DNA of 64,000 nt from Talaromyces rugulosus (taxonomy: Eukaryota > Ascomycota > Eurotiomycetes > Eurotiales > Trichocomaceae): positions 4,464,001-4,528,000 of the forward strand of contig NC_049563.1 of NCBI RefSeq assembly GCF_013368755.1, read 5' to 3'. Made by a program: the position numbers and the translations under genes. The notes under the pieces are model-generated. The model was not told the origin of the DNA. It made no database searches and saw only the letters and a program-made list of their open reading frames with translations. How positions within the stretch are numbered: position 1 is the stretch's first letter; every line of letters starts with the position of its first letter. Of the stretch, positions 1 to 12,200 are shown piece after piece.

Positions 1-1271
1 GGCTGGTTCGTTGCGGCGCTCACCAACTTCTCGCTGCGCCATTACCTCGGACTCGGCGCAATGCTCGCCCTCGGAGCAGTCCTGCAGACTGTCGCTCACG
101 CGCTGCGGTCCTGGATGCCGCCGTTTGCCTTGTACACGGTGACTTACTTTCTGGTCAGTCTTGGACAGGCATTTAACGACACCCACGCCAACGACTTTGT
201 CTCGTCGGTGAAGTCTGCGCATCGCTGGCTCGGCGTCATCCACGCCATGTATATGGCTGGCTGTCTTGTCGGACCGCTCGTGGCCACTGCCATCGCCACG
301 ACTGATCCACGGTGGTATCTCTTCTACGTGGTGCCCTCCGGATTAGGGGTCATCAATCTCACGCTGATTGTGATTGCATTCCGCGACAAGATGACTGTCC
401 GCATACGTAGACATCTTGTAGACCAGAGCGGACAGTCGTCTGTTGGCCGCGACGCCTTACTAGAGATGAAGAACACGCTCCGCCTACCTGCCGTGTGGAT
501 CATGAGCCTGTACTTTTTCTTTTTCCTGGGAGCGGCTGTCACTGCGGGGGGTGAGGCAAACTCTTCCCTTCTTCACTGAATCATTTGCTAATTGTTAGGT
601 TGGGTGGCCGAGTACCTGGTCAATGTGCGCCACGGCAGGCTCAGCGAAATGGGCTATATCCCTACCGGCCTATACGGAGGCGCCTTTCTCGGCCGGCTGC
701 TTCTCGCAGAACCGACGCATCGGCTGGGCGAACGGCGAATGATTGTGTTCTATGCCGTGCTTTGTGTGTGCTTGCAATTGGTGTTTTGGCTGTGAGCCTT
801 ATCTATCTCTAAATCCCACCAAATCTCTTGCACACTACTAACAAATGGGCAGGGTTCCAAATATCATCATTGAAGCAGTGGCCATCTCTCTGTTGGGGTT
901 TTTTTCAGGGCCCTTCTTTGCTACAGTAAGAACTCATGACTATGTATATATGTTTGTTCTCTTCTATGTCTAACTCTAGTAGGGCATCTCTGTTGCTTCA
1001 AAACTCTTTCCGGCCGACGTCAAATCCTCTGGTATCGGTAAGTGCGGCGTGACCATTGAATAAGTACTCGCTTGTCTGTTTGTCTGTCTAATCAACGTCG
1101 GTAGCATGTGTCTTCGTTCTTGGCCAAATAGGGGGGTCTATTTTCCCCATCCTCACCGGAGTTATTGCTACTCGCGCGGGAGTCCAGGTACTGCAGCCAA
1201 TGCTCGTTGCTCTTTTCTGTGCTGCGGGGGGATCGTGGCTGCTTCTACCAAAGAGACCGGTAGATGTATGA
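1..1271 (+). CDS. MFS transporter, 3' part (5' end outside window)
   Basis: This is the C-terminal 345 residues of a major facilitator superfamily permease of the plasma or an internal membrane. The frame is open from base 1, so the start lies upstream. Reconstructed exons are 1-550, 599-791, 853-925, 983-1037 and 1105-1271; all four introns have GT..AG ends and keep frame. The translation is rich in hydrophobic helices with short loops, for example GLYGGAFLGRLLL and a helix ending FFSGPFFAT. The late stretch LFPADVKSSGIG resembles the conserved cytoplasmic-loop pattern of fungal FHS/Bsc6-like MFS proteins. The substrate cannot be told from sequence. It converges on the beta-glucosidase gene, with only 209 bases between stops. 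Family call is firm; subfamily is inference. Confidence 0.85.
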
Positions 1272-1480
1272 ACTATATTTTACATTTTCATTGAAGCTTT
1301 TGTGTTCTAGGAATCACTACTGGAGATATCTGCTACTTAACCATAGTTTAACCAATACCAAGGCATCGATAGAACCCTCCTATAACAACAAAGAAGTTAG
1401 GTATGATTAAGTAATGAAAATAGTAATGACAATAGAGTCTGGATTGAATATACACTAGTGTAGTCTTGTTTTACACTGTT

Positions 1481-4287
1481 CTAATCCAGAGCCGCACTCA
1501 GATGTAATTTGCGGCTCGAGCTACCAACGAAAACTTTCTTGCTCTCATCATTAACAACCCAGTTCTGACTCACAATATCCCAGTTACTGATATCTCGACG
1601 AGTGATGCTCCCACTAAATGTAGCACTTGCCCCAGGCCTGATATGGATGCGATCAAAGTCACGCAATTGGACAGGCGGGTTGTCACCTCCCAAGGCCACA
1701 TACAACTGTGGTACCTCGTCGCCAGCAATATCTCCAGTGTTGGTAATTTTGGCTGTTACTTCAAATATGATATCATATAATAAGTGATTTCCACCGGTAG
1801 CAGAACGGTCTCCCGCTGGAACTAAGGGCTGTGGAGAACCGTCACGAGCATGGTGTGGTATAAAATCAGTTCTTCCATATTCCGGGTCCATTGAAGCAGC
1901 TTTCAGTGAGCTTGTATCGTTTAGGTAAGGATATATATAGGCTGCAGGATAAGGATACTCGCTAGGAAGCGCGTATTCGTTCAGATCGCGACTGTAATTA
2001 CCAAAAATCGGCGCCCTCTTGGTAGAGCCAACTGCAGGTTTGTAGTCGGGGACATCTCGCTTGGTAACTTTCAGGTGGGAATAGTTAAAAGTTGTGTAGG
2101 ACAAGCCATACCCAAACTCAAAGATAGGGTCGATCCCGGCCTTGTCGAAATGACGATAGTCAATGTAGACCCCTTCAGAAAAGGTTTGTTGAGGCGGTCC
2201 ATCACCGTTGTTTGGTTCGTATAGGATATCTGTGCCGTAATCCTCTCGCTGTCGAGCCCATGTAAAGGGACTACGGCCAGCGGGGTTCTCCTTGCCCCAA
2301 AGGATATCAACCAGCGAGTTGCCAGATTCCTGACCAGGGAGGCCAGCCCAAACAATAGCGGTGATGTTGGGGTTATCATACCACTCATCTACCAACACAG
2401 GCCCGACTGTGTGAAGAACGACAATGGTGTTACTACACACAGAACTGACATTGCGAATGACTTGATCAGCGTTTTGCCAAAGAGTCAGGTTATTGCGATC
2501 GCCCCAGTTTTCGTCGACCGTGATAAACCCCTCGCCAGAATCAGCGTTGCCGAAGACGATGCAAGTGGCATCGGGCTTGGAGGCGAGAGTCAGAATAGCA
2601 TCGCCGGCCCAGTTGTCCAAAACACTTTCATAACGTCCCCCATATGATGTAACTTGATGTTGAATGGCCGAGTCCGGGGTAACAAGATATGGGAAATCCG
2701 ATGTTCCAGATCCCCATCCCATGGCCAGTGTTCCATTATCACAACCGCGGTCCGCGCAGCCATTAGGGCCTGAGAGGCCAGGGCCCGCATCCTCACCCAG
2801 GACGGCGACAAATCTGGGAGTCTTCAGGGGCAAGCTATGATTGTTATTCTTCAGCAAAACAGTCCCCTTGGCAGCAGTTTCGCGGATGTGCTCAGCGTGA
2901 TCACCTCGGACATCAACATGCCAATTGACCTGCTCGTAATCCTCGCTTCCATATGCGTATTTGTAGCCGTATGTATCATACGTCCAAGAGTTGAAGTTGA
3001 CATCTGGTTGATCTTCGATACGATTCCCAACCTTGAAATAAGCAGCCATGATTCGCATAGCCATGTCATCCAGCCTCCACGCTGGAACGGTTCCATTGAG
3101 AACGGCGACAGTCAAATTAGCGCCAAAGTAGCTGTAGCCTGTATCAAATGCAGTGTCGCCAGGCATGGACATATCCATGCCAGCCAATGCGGAGGAAACC
3201 CCAGACTGGTGACCAGCCCAGTCACTCACAACGAAGCCTTGGAATCCAAGCTCTCCCTTGAGGATGTTGTTGAGTGTTTTACTGTTTTGGCAGCCGTAAG
3301 AGTTGTTAATCATGGTGTACGAGCAAAGTACAGAGCCAACACCAGCACGCACAGCATCAGCAAAGGGCCAAAGATACAATTCATGAAGGGTTCTATCATC
3401 AATATTGGATGACAGTGTTTCGGTGATGTTATAACCGTGATCTGCAGACTCGCTGACTTGACGGAAATGCTCTTGCTCGTTCCCAATATAGTGTTTAGCA
3501 GAGGCCACAATGCCAGCGTCCTGCATGCCTTTAATCGTCTCTGCCATCGAGATCCCAGTGAGCACCGGATCTGTTGCAAACCCTTCCCAGATACGGCCGC
3601 CCTCGGGTATACGGCCTAGTGGGCCAGCAACAGGTCCTAGCTGCATGGTAATACCCTTGCCCTTGTGCTCCTTGGCCATGGCGTGCCCTCTCTTATAGAG
3701 TATGGATCGATCGAATGTAGCGGCAGCTAACTGACTCGATGTAAAAGCAGAGGCGTAGTCTGCAAATCGAATACCTTGCGGGGAATCTTGGTTACAAAAG
3801 CCTTTGAATCCAAGACGAGGTACGGATCCGGTGTTGCCCACACAGGGACCATTCTCCCAACTGCGAAGATGGTCAATTCGGCGCATAATTTTCGGAATAG
3901 ATAGTCACTTGGGAATTCTCACCCAACTCCCGTGGTCAGATTAACCTTTTCCAACAGAGTAAGTTGGGAAACGAAATCTTTTGCCATCCTGTGGGCATCC
4001 GCCCAACCATCGGCATGGGGATTCATCCATGGAGATGGGTAATAAGGGTCTGATAGCCATGTTTCTGGATCGTCTTCTGAAATACCCTGCATCAAGCAAC
4101 AATAGTCTCTTAGCTCTTTTGTTTCTCTATTTCAATTCGCACGAAATACGCCTTTGGATAGCTCAACAGGCTTGAGGGTTATGAGTAAAACAATACACAC
4201 CTCTGACTGTGCAGACTGTATAGCAGTAGCAGCGACATATCTACAATAAATTCCCACAAGGGCCAACAAAAAAGCCGGATTCCACAT
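1481..4287 (-). CDS. Secreted GH3 beta-glucosidase
   Basis: An extracellular beta-glucosidase of glycoside hydrolase family 3, which releases glucose from cellobiose and other beta-glucosides. Reconstructed exons (minus strand) are 4201-4287, 3923-4086 and 1481-3860, giving 876 residues, close to the roughly 860 usual for secreted fungal enzymes. The long third exon alone lacks the true N-terminus. Exon 1 encodes a hydrophobic signal-like start (MWNPAFLLALVGIY), and exon 2 supplies the conserved segment ending LTLLEKVNLTTGVG. Substrate-binding KH lies at about residues 206-207, and the nucleophile Asp in FVVSDW is residue 297. The central (alpha/beta)6 sandwich and a C-terminal FN3-like domain (ITNTGDIAGDEVPQLYV) follow. 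Many N-glycosylation sequons are visible. Exons 1 and 2 rest on frame and homology pattern, so the start is slightly less sure than the family. Confidence 0.9.
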
Positions 4288-5565
4288 GAAGGATGTAACA
4301 AAGCAGAACGTCTTTTGCAATGGATGTTGAAACAGGCAAATGGAGGCCAGTTCTATTGCAAAAGCAAGGCAACAGCAGAATAAATCATGCAAGACGCGCC
4401 CGATTAAATACTAAAAGCAATTTTTGGCGCTACCAAGTAAAGGAGACAAAAAGTACAGGGGATAGGTATGAACATTAAGCGTGATTTACCAATATTACAT
4501 GTATGTAATAAAAATGTGCCAGGGCATTCAACCTCGCAAAGAAATTTTTGAAGGTTTACCTTTAAAAAGTTTTCTCCCCATTTACTTAATTAGAATAAGT
4601 GAATGTAACTGTAAGCTTAGGTCTAGTTAGTAATCTAGAAATAACCACCCCTTGCCAGGTCCTCCTGACTCCAGATGTGCAATGCTAAGGGTGGCTGTCG
4701 GCAGAACTTCGGCAACTTCTGGGCCAATTGAAGACGGCACGATATAAGGGGTGAATGACCCGCAATGCTTGGCGGGGATCGAGATAGTTACTCTACTGAA
4801 GGGATGGGATTATCATTGGAAGCAATTGTGAGATCGACAGCGTGTCCATGTTGTGCTGCATACATAATAATAGTATTACCCCTCCCTCACGGCTCCACAA
4901 TATGGAAAGTCCCCCGTACTCGCAAGTTCGCTATAATTATTACTATGTACAACACCCGTTGCAGTGAGGGGATCCGCTGGTGGAATTACTAAATCTGGTA
5001 TTTCCTACGGAGAAATGTGGGAGTATATATATATAGCAGTAAACTGAGAAAGGTTACTAGCTTTCTAATCGAATATGTATCAAAAGCAACGAAACACGAA
5101 ATCATGTTACGAATAATACAGGAGCATGCCGACCACTGCGTGTAATAACAAGCAGAACTAGTCCAGAACTAATTAAAACATTCCAGTGAGGAATTTTAAG
5201 CCTACAAGATGGTTAGTTATAACTAACCCAATGTCTCACAAATAACACAGTGTCCATCCTTAAATCTGCAATGATGCGTATTTACATGTGCTACCTTAAG
5301 AATTGAAGCGTTCTACTTCCTCTTTCGAAAACAAGAAGTGTTTCGGTAGAGATATTTCCTTTTTTTATTGCTTCATATTGTAACTGTAAACATTAATGTG
5401 GTCAATTCCTGTCATAAACTTGCTCCGGAAGGCAAAAACGAGGAACGATAATGTTGAAGGCTATTCAAAGTACAACGAACTAAAAATAATTTCAAAGGCA
5501 GAAAAATGGCAGTGTCTTACAGTTTCCATAACATTAGTGTGAAGCAGTATAAGCTTGATCTTCAA
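4288..5565. other. Intergenic, upstream of the GH3 gene
   Basis: This 1.3 kb AT-rich stretch lies between the beta-glucosidase start and the 3' end of the DUF1349 gene. It must hold the beta-glucosidase promoter (reading leftwards). A TA-repeat near 5025 is the only simple-sequence feature noticed. The short ORF at 4765-4992 has no recognisable domain and is taken as chance. Confidence 0.6.
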
Positions 5566-6162
5566 CTATTGAGAAACATCTATCACCACAGAACTAAATT
5601 TCACTACTAAATCACCAGGCTCACTTGAGGGCTTCGCCGCAAACACACCAACCCAGAAATCAGTAACAGCAACACCCTTCTCAAAAACCCAAGTAATTTC
5701 TCGAAGAGGATATTTTTGACCGTCCTTGACATGGTATATCCACAACGTATCTTCTTGATCTCTGATCATCTCTATTGTTGTGGTTCCATCACCCTCCAAT
5801 GTCACCGGATACAAACTCCAATCTGCCCATCTATCCTTGGTCGCAGTGCTTAAATGGGGTTTACCATGGGTAAGCTCAATGCCAGTCTTGACCCATTTCC
5901 GACTTCCATTTGCGTAGTTTAGCACAAGGATGAGTCCTCCTTGTTCATATTGATGTGTCCAGTTGGCTGAGAATGAAGCTCTGGCGCGCTCAAAGGTAGT
6001 CAATGGAACAGATTTGTATAGAATCGGAGCGTTGAATCGTTCTACCGAAGGAGGTTTGGACCAAATATCTGTCGAGGGAGAAGCAGTTATGGTGAACTCC
6101 TCGGGAAGACTTGGTTTTCCCGGGACTTCGGCGAGGGAATTGGCAAATTTGAAGTCAGCCAT
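5566..6162 (-). CDS. DUF1349-family protein
   Basis: A single-exon protein of 198 residues that fits the whole length of the DUF1349 family (concanavalin-like beta-sandwich; yeast YKL133/'regulation of enolase' type annotations). Visible family features are the aromatic beta-strand sequences FSANWTHQYEQGGLILVL, KWVKTGIELTHGKPHLSTA and FWVGVFAAKPS. There is no signal peptide, so a cytosolic location is likely; the molecular function of the family is not established. The frame is open a little further upstream, but the first ATG giving a family-like N-terminus (MADFKFANSL) is at 6162. Confidence 0.8.
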   Translation of the reverse strand: MADFKFANSLAEVPGKPSLPEEFTITASPSTDIWSKPPSVERFNAPILYKSVPLTTFERARASFSANWTHQYEQGGLILVLNYANGSRKWVKTGIELTHGKPHLSTATKDRWADWSLYPVTLEGDGTTTIEMIRDQEDTLWIYHVKDGQKYPLREITWVFEKGVAVTDFWVGVFAAKPSSEPGDLVVKFSSVVIDVSQ

Positions 6163-6597
6163 TTTCACTTGGAGAATATTTGGTAAGAGGAAGATGAAAG
6201 ATCAAAGAGAGGAATGGGCCCTATATGATGTGCTTTGGACTGACAAATATAAAACAGACAATCATTACGTAAATATAATAATAATAACGTTATTGGCCAC
6301 TTTTCTCTTTCGCTGCCCGATGAATTCCTCACTACTAGCCCATTTTGACAGCGCAAATCGAGATCTAGTACCGGTGGCTGCATTCCGTATTGCGCATTCT
6401 GTATTCCCCAATACAACATTCAAATAAGTTCTTTGGTCAATTGGTAATTAATTTGGTTAATTTTTTTTTTTTTGACTCGCTCAGTTTAAACCCAATGAGG
6501 TCGTATTCGCTACATCTGGCAGTTCAGTGTCGTATTTCTAATACTGCAGGTTAGGGCTGGTTTTCCCACCGTTATATACACTCCGAAATAGACCTTT

Positions 6598-6667
6598 CCT
6601 AAACAAGTAATACTTCCAGCTACAGTAATAATCCTAAACAAGTAATACTTCCAACTGCAGTAATAAT
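6598..6667. repeat. Direct tandem duplication, 2 x 35 bases
   Basis: Unit 1 is 6598-6632 and unit 2 is 6633-6667. They begin CCTAAACAAGTAATACTTCC and differ at two positions (AGCTAC versus AACTGC). No coding context. Confidence 0.9.
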
Positions 6668-7445
6668 ACACTAACGAAGCCACCTTTCGTAATCAGCAGT
6701 TTACAAAGTTCTTTTCCTCGCTCAGGTCTTCAAAACAGCCGGTGCTTGCTTGATCGAGACTTGTTAGAATCTCCACAAATTGCGCGACATAATGTCTGTT
6801 TTGTTCTGTCATCCAAACCAGCTTTTCGTTACTGCTGCGCCCATATTCGCTTTCAATTAGTGTACTAGCAATTCTCGTATCCTGATTACCATTCAATCCC
6901 ACCACAGTTGCTCCCAGATATGCTTCTGGTATTAGACCTTTGCCAATTCGTGGCGCAATTATAGCGGGAATGCATTTCGCTGTTGTGCTGGTCCAGATGA
7001 TTGCCTACGGTGTTTTCCGTCAAGCGAGCTTCTACGAAGGCAAGCTCCAGTACCAAGTTCTAGCTGCAGTGCAGTGATGGTTTATATCTCTCGGTGTAGT
7101 TCTCCTACTCTTTTTCCCAGAGTATGTATTCTTCCTTTGTTTAATCCGGCATTAGTATCGAGTGTTACTTAGCTAACTTTCGTGGTTATTGTCCCCATAT
7201 TGGCTTATCCCTTACAATAGGCACGAGAAGGCCAGGGAAAACATTGTGTAAAGCTTCGCAACAAGGATTATGCTGTTGATGGCGAACCTTTAGGGTGCTT
7301 ACTAACCGAATCGGTCCTGATTCGTCACTGGGCAGCCTATCCTGCTTGGGAACGTAAATCGCTGACCCCCCTATATTATCTGGAATTACCAGGATTTATG
7401 CGATCAGATTAAATCACTAAGGAAATGTTTATATAAACTTATCTA

Positions 7446-7905
7446 ATTACTATATAAATTAGAATTCTATATTTATAGATTTAACTAATTTAATATATAT
7501 TTTCATCTCTAATTTATACTAGTTCTGCTTGTGACGTGCCTTTTCCAAAGATATTCGATTCCTATCTAGGGGTGCGATTCTCTAAAACAACAAGCATGGG
7601 AAAGGAATCTAACTACCAGGACCTGCGGGAAGGTTTTATCTTGTGTGCTTAGGTAACCAGCTTGACCCCTTATGGCCCCGGGGTGAGGCTATCCCCAGAT
7701 CTGGCACCGCGGGTTAGGGTTGATGCCCTTCCTGCCTGAGGCCTCCCATCCGGCCACGAGGCCGCTCCTACCCTTGGGGATAGCCTCAGGCTCAGCCGTC
7801 ACATGCTATATTATTAAATAAATATTAAGATTCTAAAGTTTAATATTTATAAGTCTAGTCTTATTTATATAATTATCTTATATTTTTAGTAACTTATATA
7901 GTAAT
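7446..7905. repeat. Nested inverted-repeat element, possible decayed MITE-like sequence
   Basis: The outer arms are 7446-7460 and 7891-7905: 15 bases, 14 matching after reverse complementing, with the one difference a C/T change. The inner arms are 7684-7697 (TGAGGCTATCCCCA) and 7775-7788, a perfect 14-base inverted match. The inner arms and loop are GC-rich while the flanks are extremely AT-rich. No target-site duplication or transposase ORF was identified, so assignment to a mobile element is only a suggestion. Confidence 0.5.
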
Positions 7906-8841
7906 TTAAAAGTATATAAGATATTAATAATCTGAGCTTAGCTATCGATTCTGCTCAATAACTGCTGGGAGGTGTGTTACAGGGCTTGGCGTAACCCAGC
8001 CGCACACGGGGTTCGATAACTCTATTATATAGTCTAAAATATTCCCAGGCTATTAATAATAAAGTAATGTAGGAATATTGATACTGTTAGATTGATAATG
8101 GCTGGTTCTAGATATAACTTAAATCTAAAAATAATGAACTGGAACTCTTATGCTATTGATAAAGAAGCGCGGTGGCCAAAAATCTTCGCCAATCCGGAGA
8201 CGCTGAGTGATATCTCGCTCAAGAAATGTAGATCCTTTCTTATTTTCGATTTCCATACGTAGAGCTAAGTGCGGCTGAAGAGCTAGTTTGAACTTTGATA
8301 GCAACAACTGGGAATAACCATTTTTACGTTCTGACAGGGATACCGTCCCGCCGCTCCGTGCGGCCAAAATAGGAAAACTTGAAAGTTGATAGCAATAGAC
8401 ATGTGGAGGCGAACATCCCGTACGGATCGTTGATGAATACTGGATACGTACCTCGTTCGTGTTTTTCTACTGGTTTGCCGGGGAACGAGCCGTTCAGACT
8501 CCTACTCCACTATATTACCAAACAACAACATTTTGAACTATGTAATTTCTTAGTATTAAAGCTTTCTTCTAGTATTTAAATCTAATTATTAACCTATTGG
8601 TATAATTTGTTAGTATTTGAGCTAACTCTTGTTTACATCCGCTGCATGGATCTTGTCTAATATAGGTAATCCATGAGAGTGTGGCGTTGAGCCTCTCTTG
8701 TATTATTATTAGTTATAAATAGAAGCAAGGCGTTTTTTTTTCCGCGACCCCAAGCTTAGCTGCGCTGGCTTTTGCACACGGGAAAGAGTGTAAACGCGGA
8801 TTACTGATGTCTCGAACAAACCACTAGTAGCAATGCGTCCC

Positions 8842-8857
8842 TACGGAGTACTCCGTA
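8842..8857. repeat. 16-base perfect palindrome (TACGGAGTACTCCGTA)
   Basis: The sequence equals its own reverse complement over 16 bases. It lies in non-coding DNA about 390 bases upstream of the SGNH esterase gene. Half-site copies recur at the right end of the window. It may be a binding site or a repeat end; no function is known to me. Confidence 0.7.
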
Positions 8858-9240
8858 CGTACAAAGATGGTTCGTAAAGAGTTTAACGTAACCGTACACG
8901 TTGGAAAGTGTTTTATAAAAAGGGGCTATGTGTGCCTCATTAGCCTTGGCGGAGTACTTGGCATAAAAATTTAAGTATCAGCAGGTACGTAAAAGATGAA
9001 GGTGAACGCTGGTGAACGTGAAAACGGGCGAACAATGCCACCGGCTGGCCAAAGTCTCCGATTGGAGCCAGGGTTAATCAACTCCCTATATATTGAACGC
9101 AGTAAACCGTAAGTTGGTCGATTGTTGTTAAGATCTATACATGCCCTTGCAGCCGGACCCTCCGGCCAACTTGCAGCGATATCAGGAGGTTCCTCGCTCT
9201 CCTGGAGTTCCGTATTCAACCCTGGTTAGAAATTCTCGAG

Positions 9241-12200
9241 ATGCTTCTCCTGCGGCATCTCACTGCCGTATGGCTCGGGATGAGCAGCGTTGGTATGTCA
9301 GGACACTTTTTTTGCTGAGCCGCCGCTGATAGTTGAAATTGAAAGTCATGCCTGCGGGTGCGCAATACGCCTCGCCCACTCCCTCGACAGGTCGGAAAGA
9401 AACTGCCACACAAGTTTCATCATTGTCGATAGCTGCAGGTCAACTCGCCGTCCCCTCGGCACCCCCTTTGGAGACGTCGAACGGCACTGTTATCCAATTG
9501 GTGACTGGCGGTGGCAACGACACTCTCCAACAAAGCTTCGTCCATGACGCATCCAACTTCAAAATCAAGACTAGACCTAGGGACGAATTGCCAAGATCTG
9601 TTGACGAGGCGACGCTTCTTAGGATTCGCAACGAGGAGTCAGTGCTCAAAAAGCGCCGCGAAGAGGAATCTCCATATACTCCCGTGTCGGATCAAATGTC
9701 GCCCTTGAAACGGGGAACTGGGACGCCTCTCTTGCGTCGTGATCGGATCAAGATGATGATTGTAGGTGACAGTATCTCACAGGGGATGGAAGGAGATTGG
9801 ACCTGGCGCTATCGGCTCTGGGAGTGGCTCAAGAGCCAAAATGAGGACTTCGAGTTTGTTGGCCCCTGGATTGGAACTCGTCAGTCGCCAGATGAGACAA
9901 AACCGGTATGTTTATAGCCTCTCTCCTGGCGAGGAAAGTGCCTGGTTCTTGGCTGACTGTGGCATAATATAGCCATCACCACCTGAGATTTTCGGGGAGC
10001 CAGTGCCCGAGGAGGCGCCTTTGGTCTCTGGAGGCTACGCCGATGGCGTTGACTCTGCATTCGAGACAAAACATTTCGCACTTTGGGGACGTCAAGCAGC
10101 AGAGGCTAAAACTGAGATCAAGAAGATGGTGGAGGAATATGAGCCAACGTATCTCTTGGTTTTACTTGGCTTCAATGATCTTGGGGTAAGCCTTTCTCCT
10201 AGGAAACAAATCTCTTGCTCTGGCGGAGCGATACGATTGCGTTTTTCTCTATAAATGCGGAGGCTAACAGTGGAATGTTAAGTGGTTTGTCAGTGGTCCT
10301 GAAGGTACTCTTGCCAGCATTAAGTCCATCGTAGACGAATCCCGTGCTGCAAATCCGAATATCAATATCATTCTTGGTGACGTTGTGCAGCGGAGTGCTA
10401 TTGATTTTCGTGCAGATCTGCCTGTGATTACCGATCAGTATAACGCGCTATTACGAGCCGCCGTACCAAAGTGGAACACTGCAGTATCCCCGGTAGCAAT
10501 GGCATTTGTTCGTGAGTATTTCATTGATGCGGCTCAGGCAAGAAATTAACGGACGGTTTGTGTAGGTGATACCTATGGCTGTGAAACACAAGCCTGCCCT
10601 TCAGGTCATGATGGATTACATCCTAACGCACTCGGAGAGTTTCAAATTGCCCGCGCATTCAGCCTTGCACTCGTATATGGGTTCGGGATCGGTACAGATA
10701 GCCTCTCTATACCTGCTAGTGTATCAGGCAGACCAAATCCAGTATGTCTCTTGCGCCCTTGATAAGGCATGGATATGGCTCACGGACATGATAGGTACCT
10801 TTAAATGTAATGGCATACGCCTCTCCGTATGGAATTACAGTGACGTGGTTCAAGGTTTACGGAGCGCGAAAGTATGGTGTGAGAAGCAGATATAAGGGCC
10901 TTACAGATTGGAATGAGGGCACTGCTTTTACTAATCGATTTGACAATACGTAAGTGTGTTTCTAGTTACTGCATTCTGCTTCTCTCTTTGATCGAGTATA
11001 TACAGTACAGAGCTAATTCTTTGTCAATCTAGGTGGGTAATAGCGGGTTCGCACTTCGAATACCAGGTTCGTTTTCCACTTGGTGTCGCCGACTTCCCTG
11101 CCCCATCTTGCAGCACATGCACATGCTTACATTTTTAATCTTGATTTAGATCCGTGTCGATAATGAAATCGATGGAACGTCTGATTGGTCTGACATAGTC
11201 GACGCAATTGCTGACCCGAAAACGCTTCAGGGTCCGTCAACCATCCATGCTTCGCCCACCGAAAACGGTGTCCATGTGTCCTGGTCTGCTGTCGATGGCG
11301 CGGAGTTCTACGCCGCTCTTCTCTTCGACTCCGATCTACCTGGAGCGTGGTTAAGTGTGGTCGGGGTCAGGGGCTTATCATACACATGGGAATCGCAATA
11401 CGTAGGTCACCGTCACGTTGTTGCCGTACAGGCTTGGAACGATATCGGTGGTGGTCTCCCTACCCTAGGAAGAAATGTCATCCCCGGAACCACGGACGCA
11501 CCCACAGCGCCGACCAATCTCTACATTGACTCGGTGGATGCGACTACAGTGGTAAGTATGCAGATCTCTATTCTTTCGATACGTACTTATTCGTTGAGTA
11601 GCAACTTTCCTGGTGCGGCGACTGTTCCGACACCTCGTACAAACTTTACACCCGTTCTCTCAATACGGATCTCACTAATCTCAGTGACTGGTCGGGAAGC
11701 GACGCTGGTTCAGCCCCAGCAACCGGCGTTGCTTACTTGGTTCCTGGTGTTTGGAATTACGAGTTCGCTGTCACTGCTCTCAATGGCGACCTCGAATCAC
11801 CCATGTCTGACGGCCTCCAAGCCTACTATCCCGGCTATACACGCGGAGGAGGGGAGTGCAAAAAATGTACAACCCCGGAACCTGCGCCGAATGATCCTGT
11901 GCCCGAGACGAGTCCGAGCGTATTGCCCATCGTCCCCGTGCTCGGCGGCGGTACCGACTATAAGCTTCACGACTGCGGAGAAGTGAAAGACAAAGATGGC
12001 AATGAGAAAGATGGCAGAACGCTCTGGAGGGAACTTGGGGCTAGCGCGGCCTGGGAAGATGCAGTCGCTTATTATAACAATGGCAATAAGGAAAGGCAAT
12101 TTTCGCAAACCGTAGCGTCATTCTTTAACGCTTCGGGTTTAGCATCTACCATGGATTGCAGGTCACTGAATGTCGATAATGGCTGCGGGGATGCAAGTAT

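Larger units (their letters stand above)
6163..9240. other. Gene-poor AT-rich tract
   Basis: No supported gene was found in about 3.1 kb. It contains a 35-base tandem duplication (6598-6667), very AT-rich blocks (about 7400-7510 and 7800-7930) around a GC-rich core, a nested inverted repeat (7446-7905), and a perfect palindrome at 8842-8857. Short ORFs at 6693-6905, 8125-8367 and 8971-9219 (all minus) show no recognisable domains. The composition suggests old, mutated repeat DNA, which is an inference. Confidence 0.6.

Noticed and set aside
2837..3412. Plus-strand ORF of 191 codons inside the beta-glucosidase gene
   Set aside because: Antisense to conserved GH3 coding sequence, with no recognisable domain.
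7711..7722. GGGTTAGGGTTG resembling telomeric repeat
   Set aside because: Only about two units, too short to be telomeric or a telomere scar.
8010..8020. GGTTCGATAAC resembling a tRNA B box
   Set aside because: No matching A box at the right distance and no cloverleaf could be drawn; more likely chance or an old SINE-like relic.
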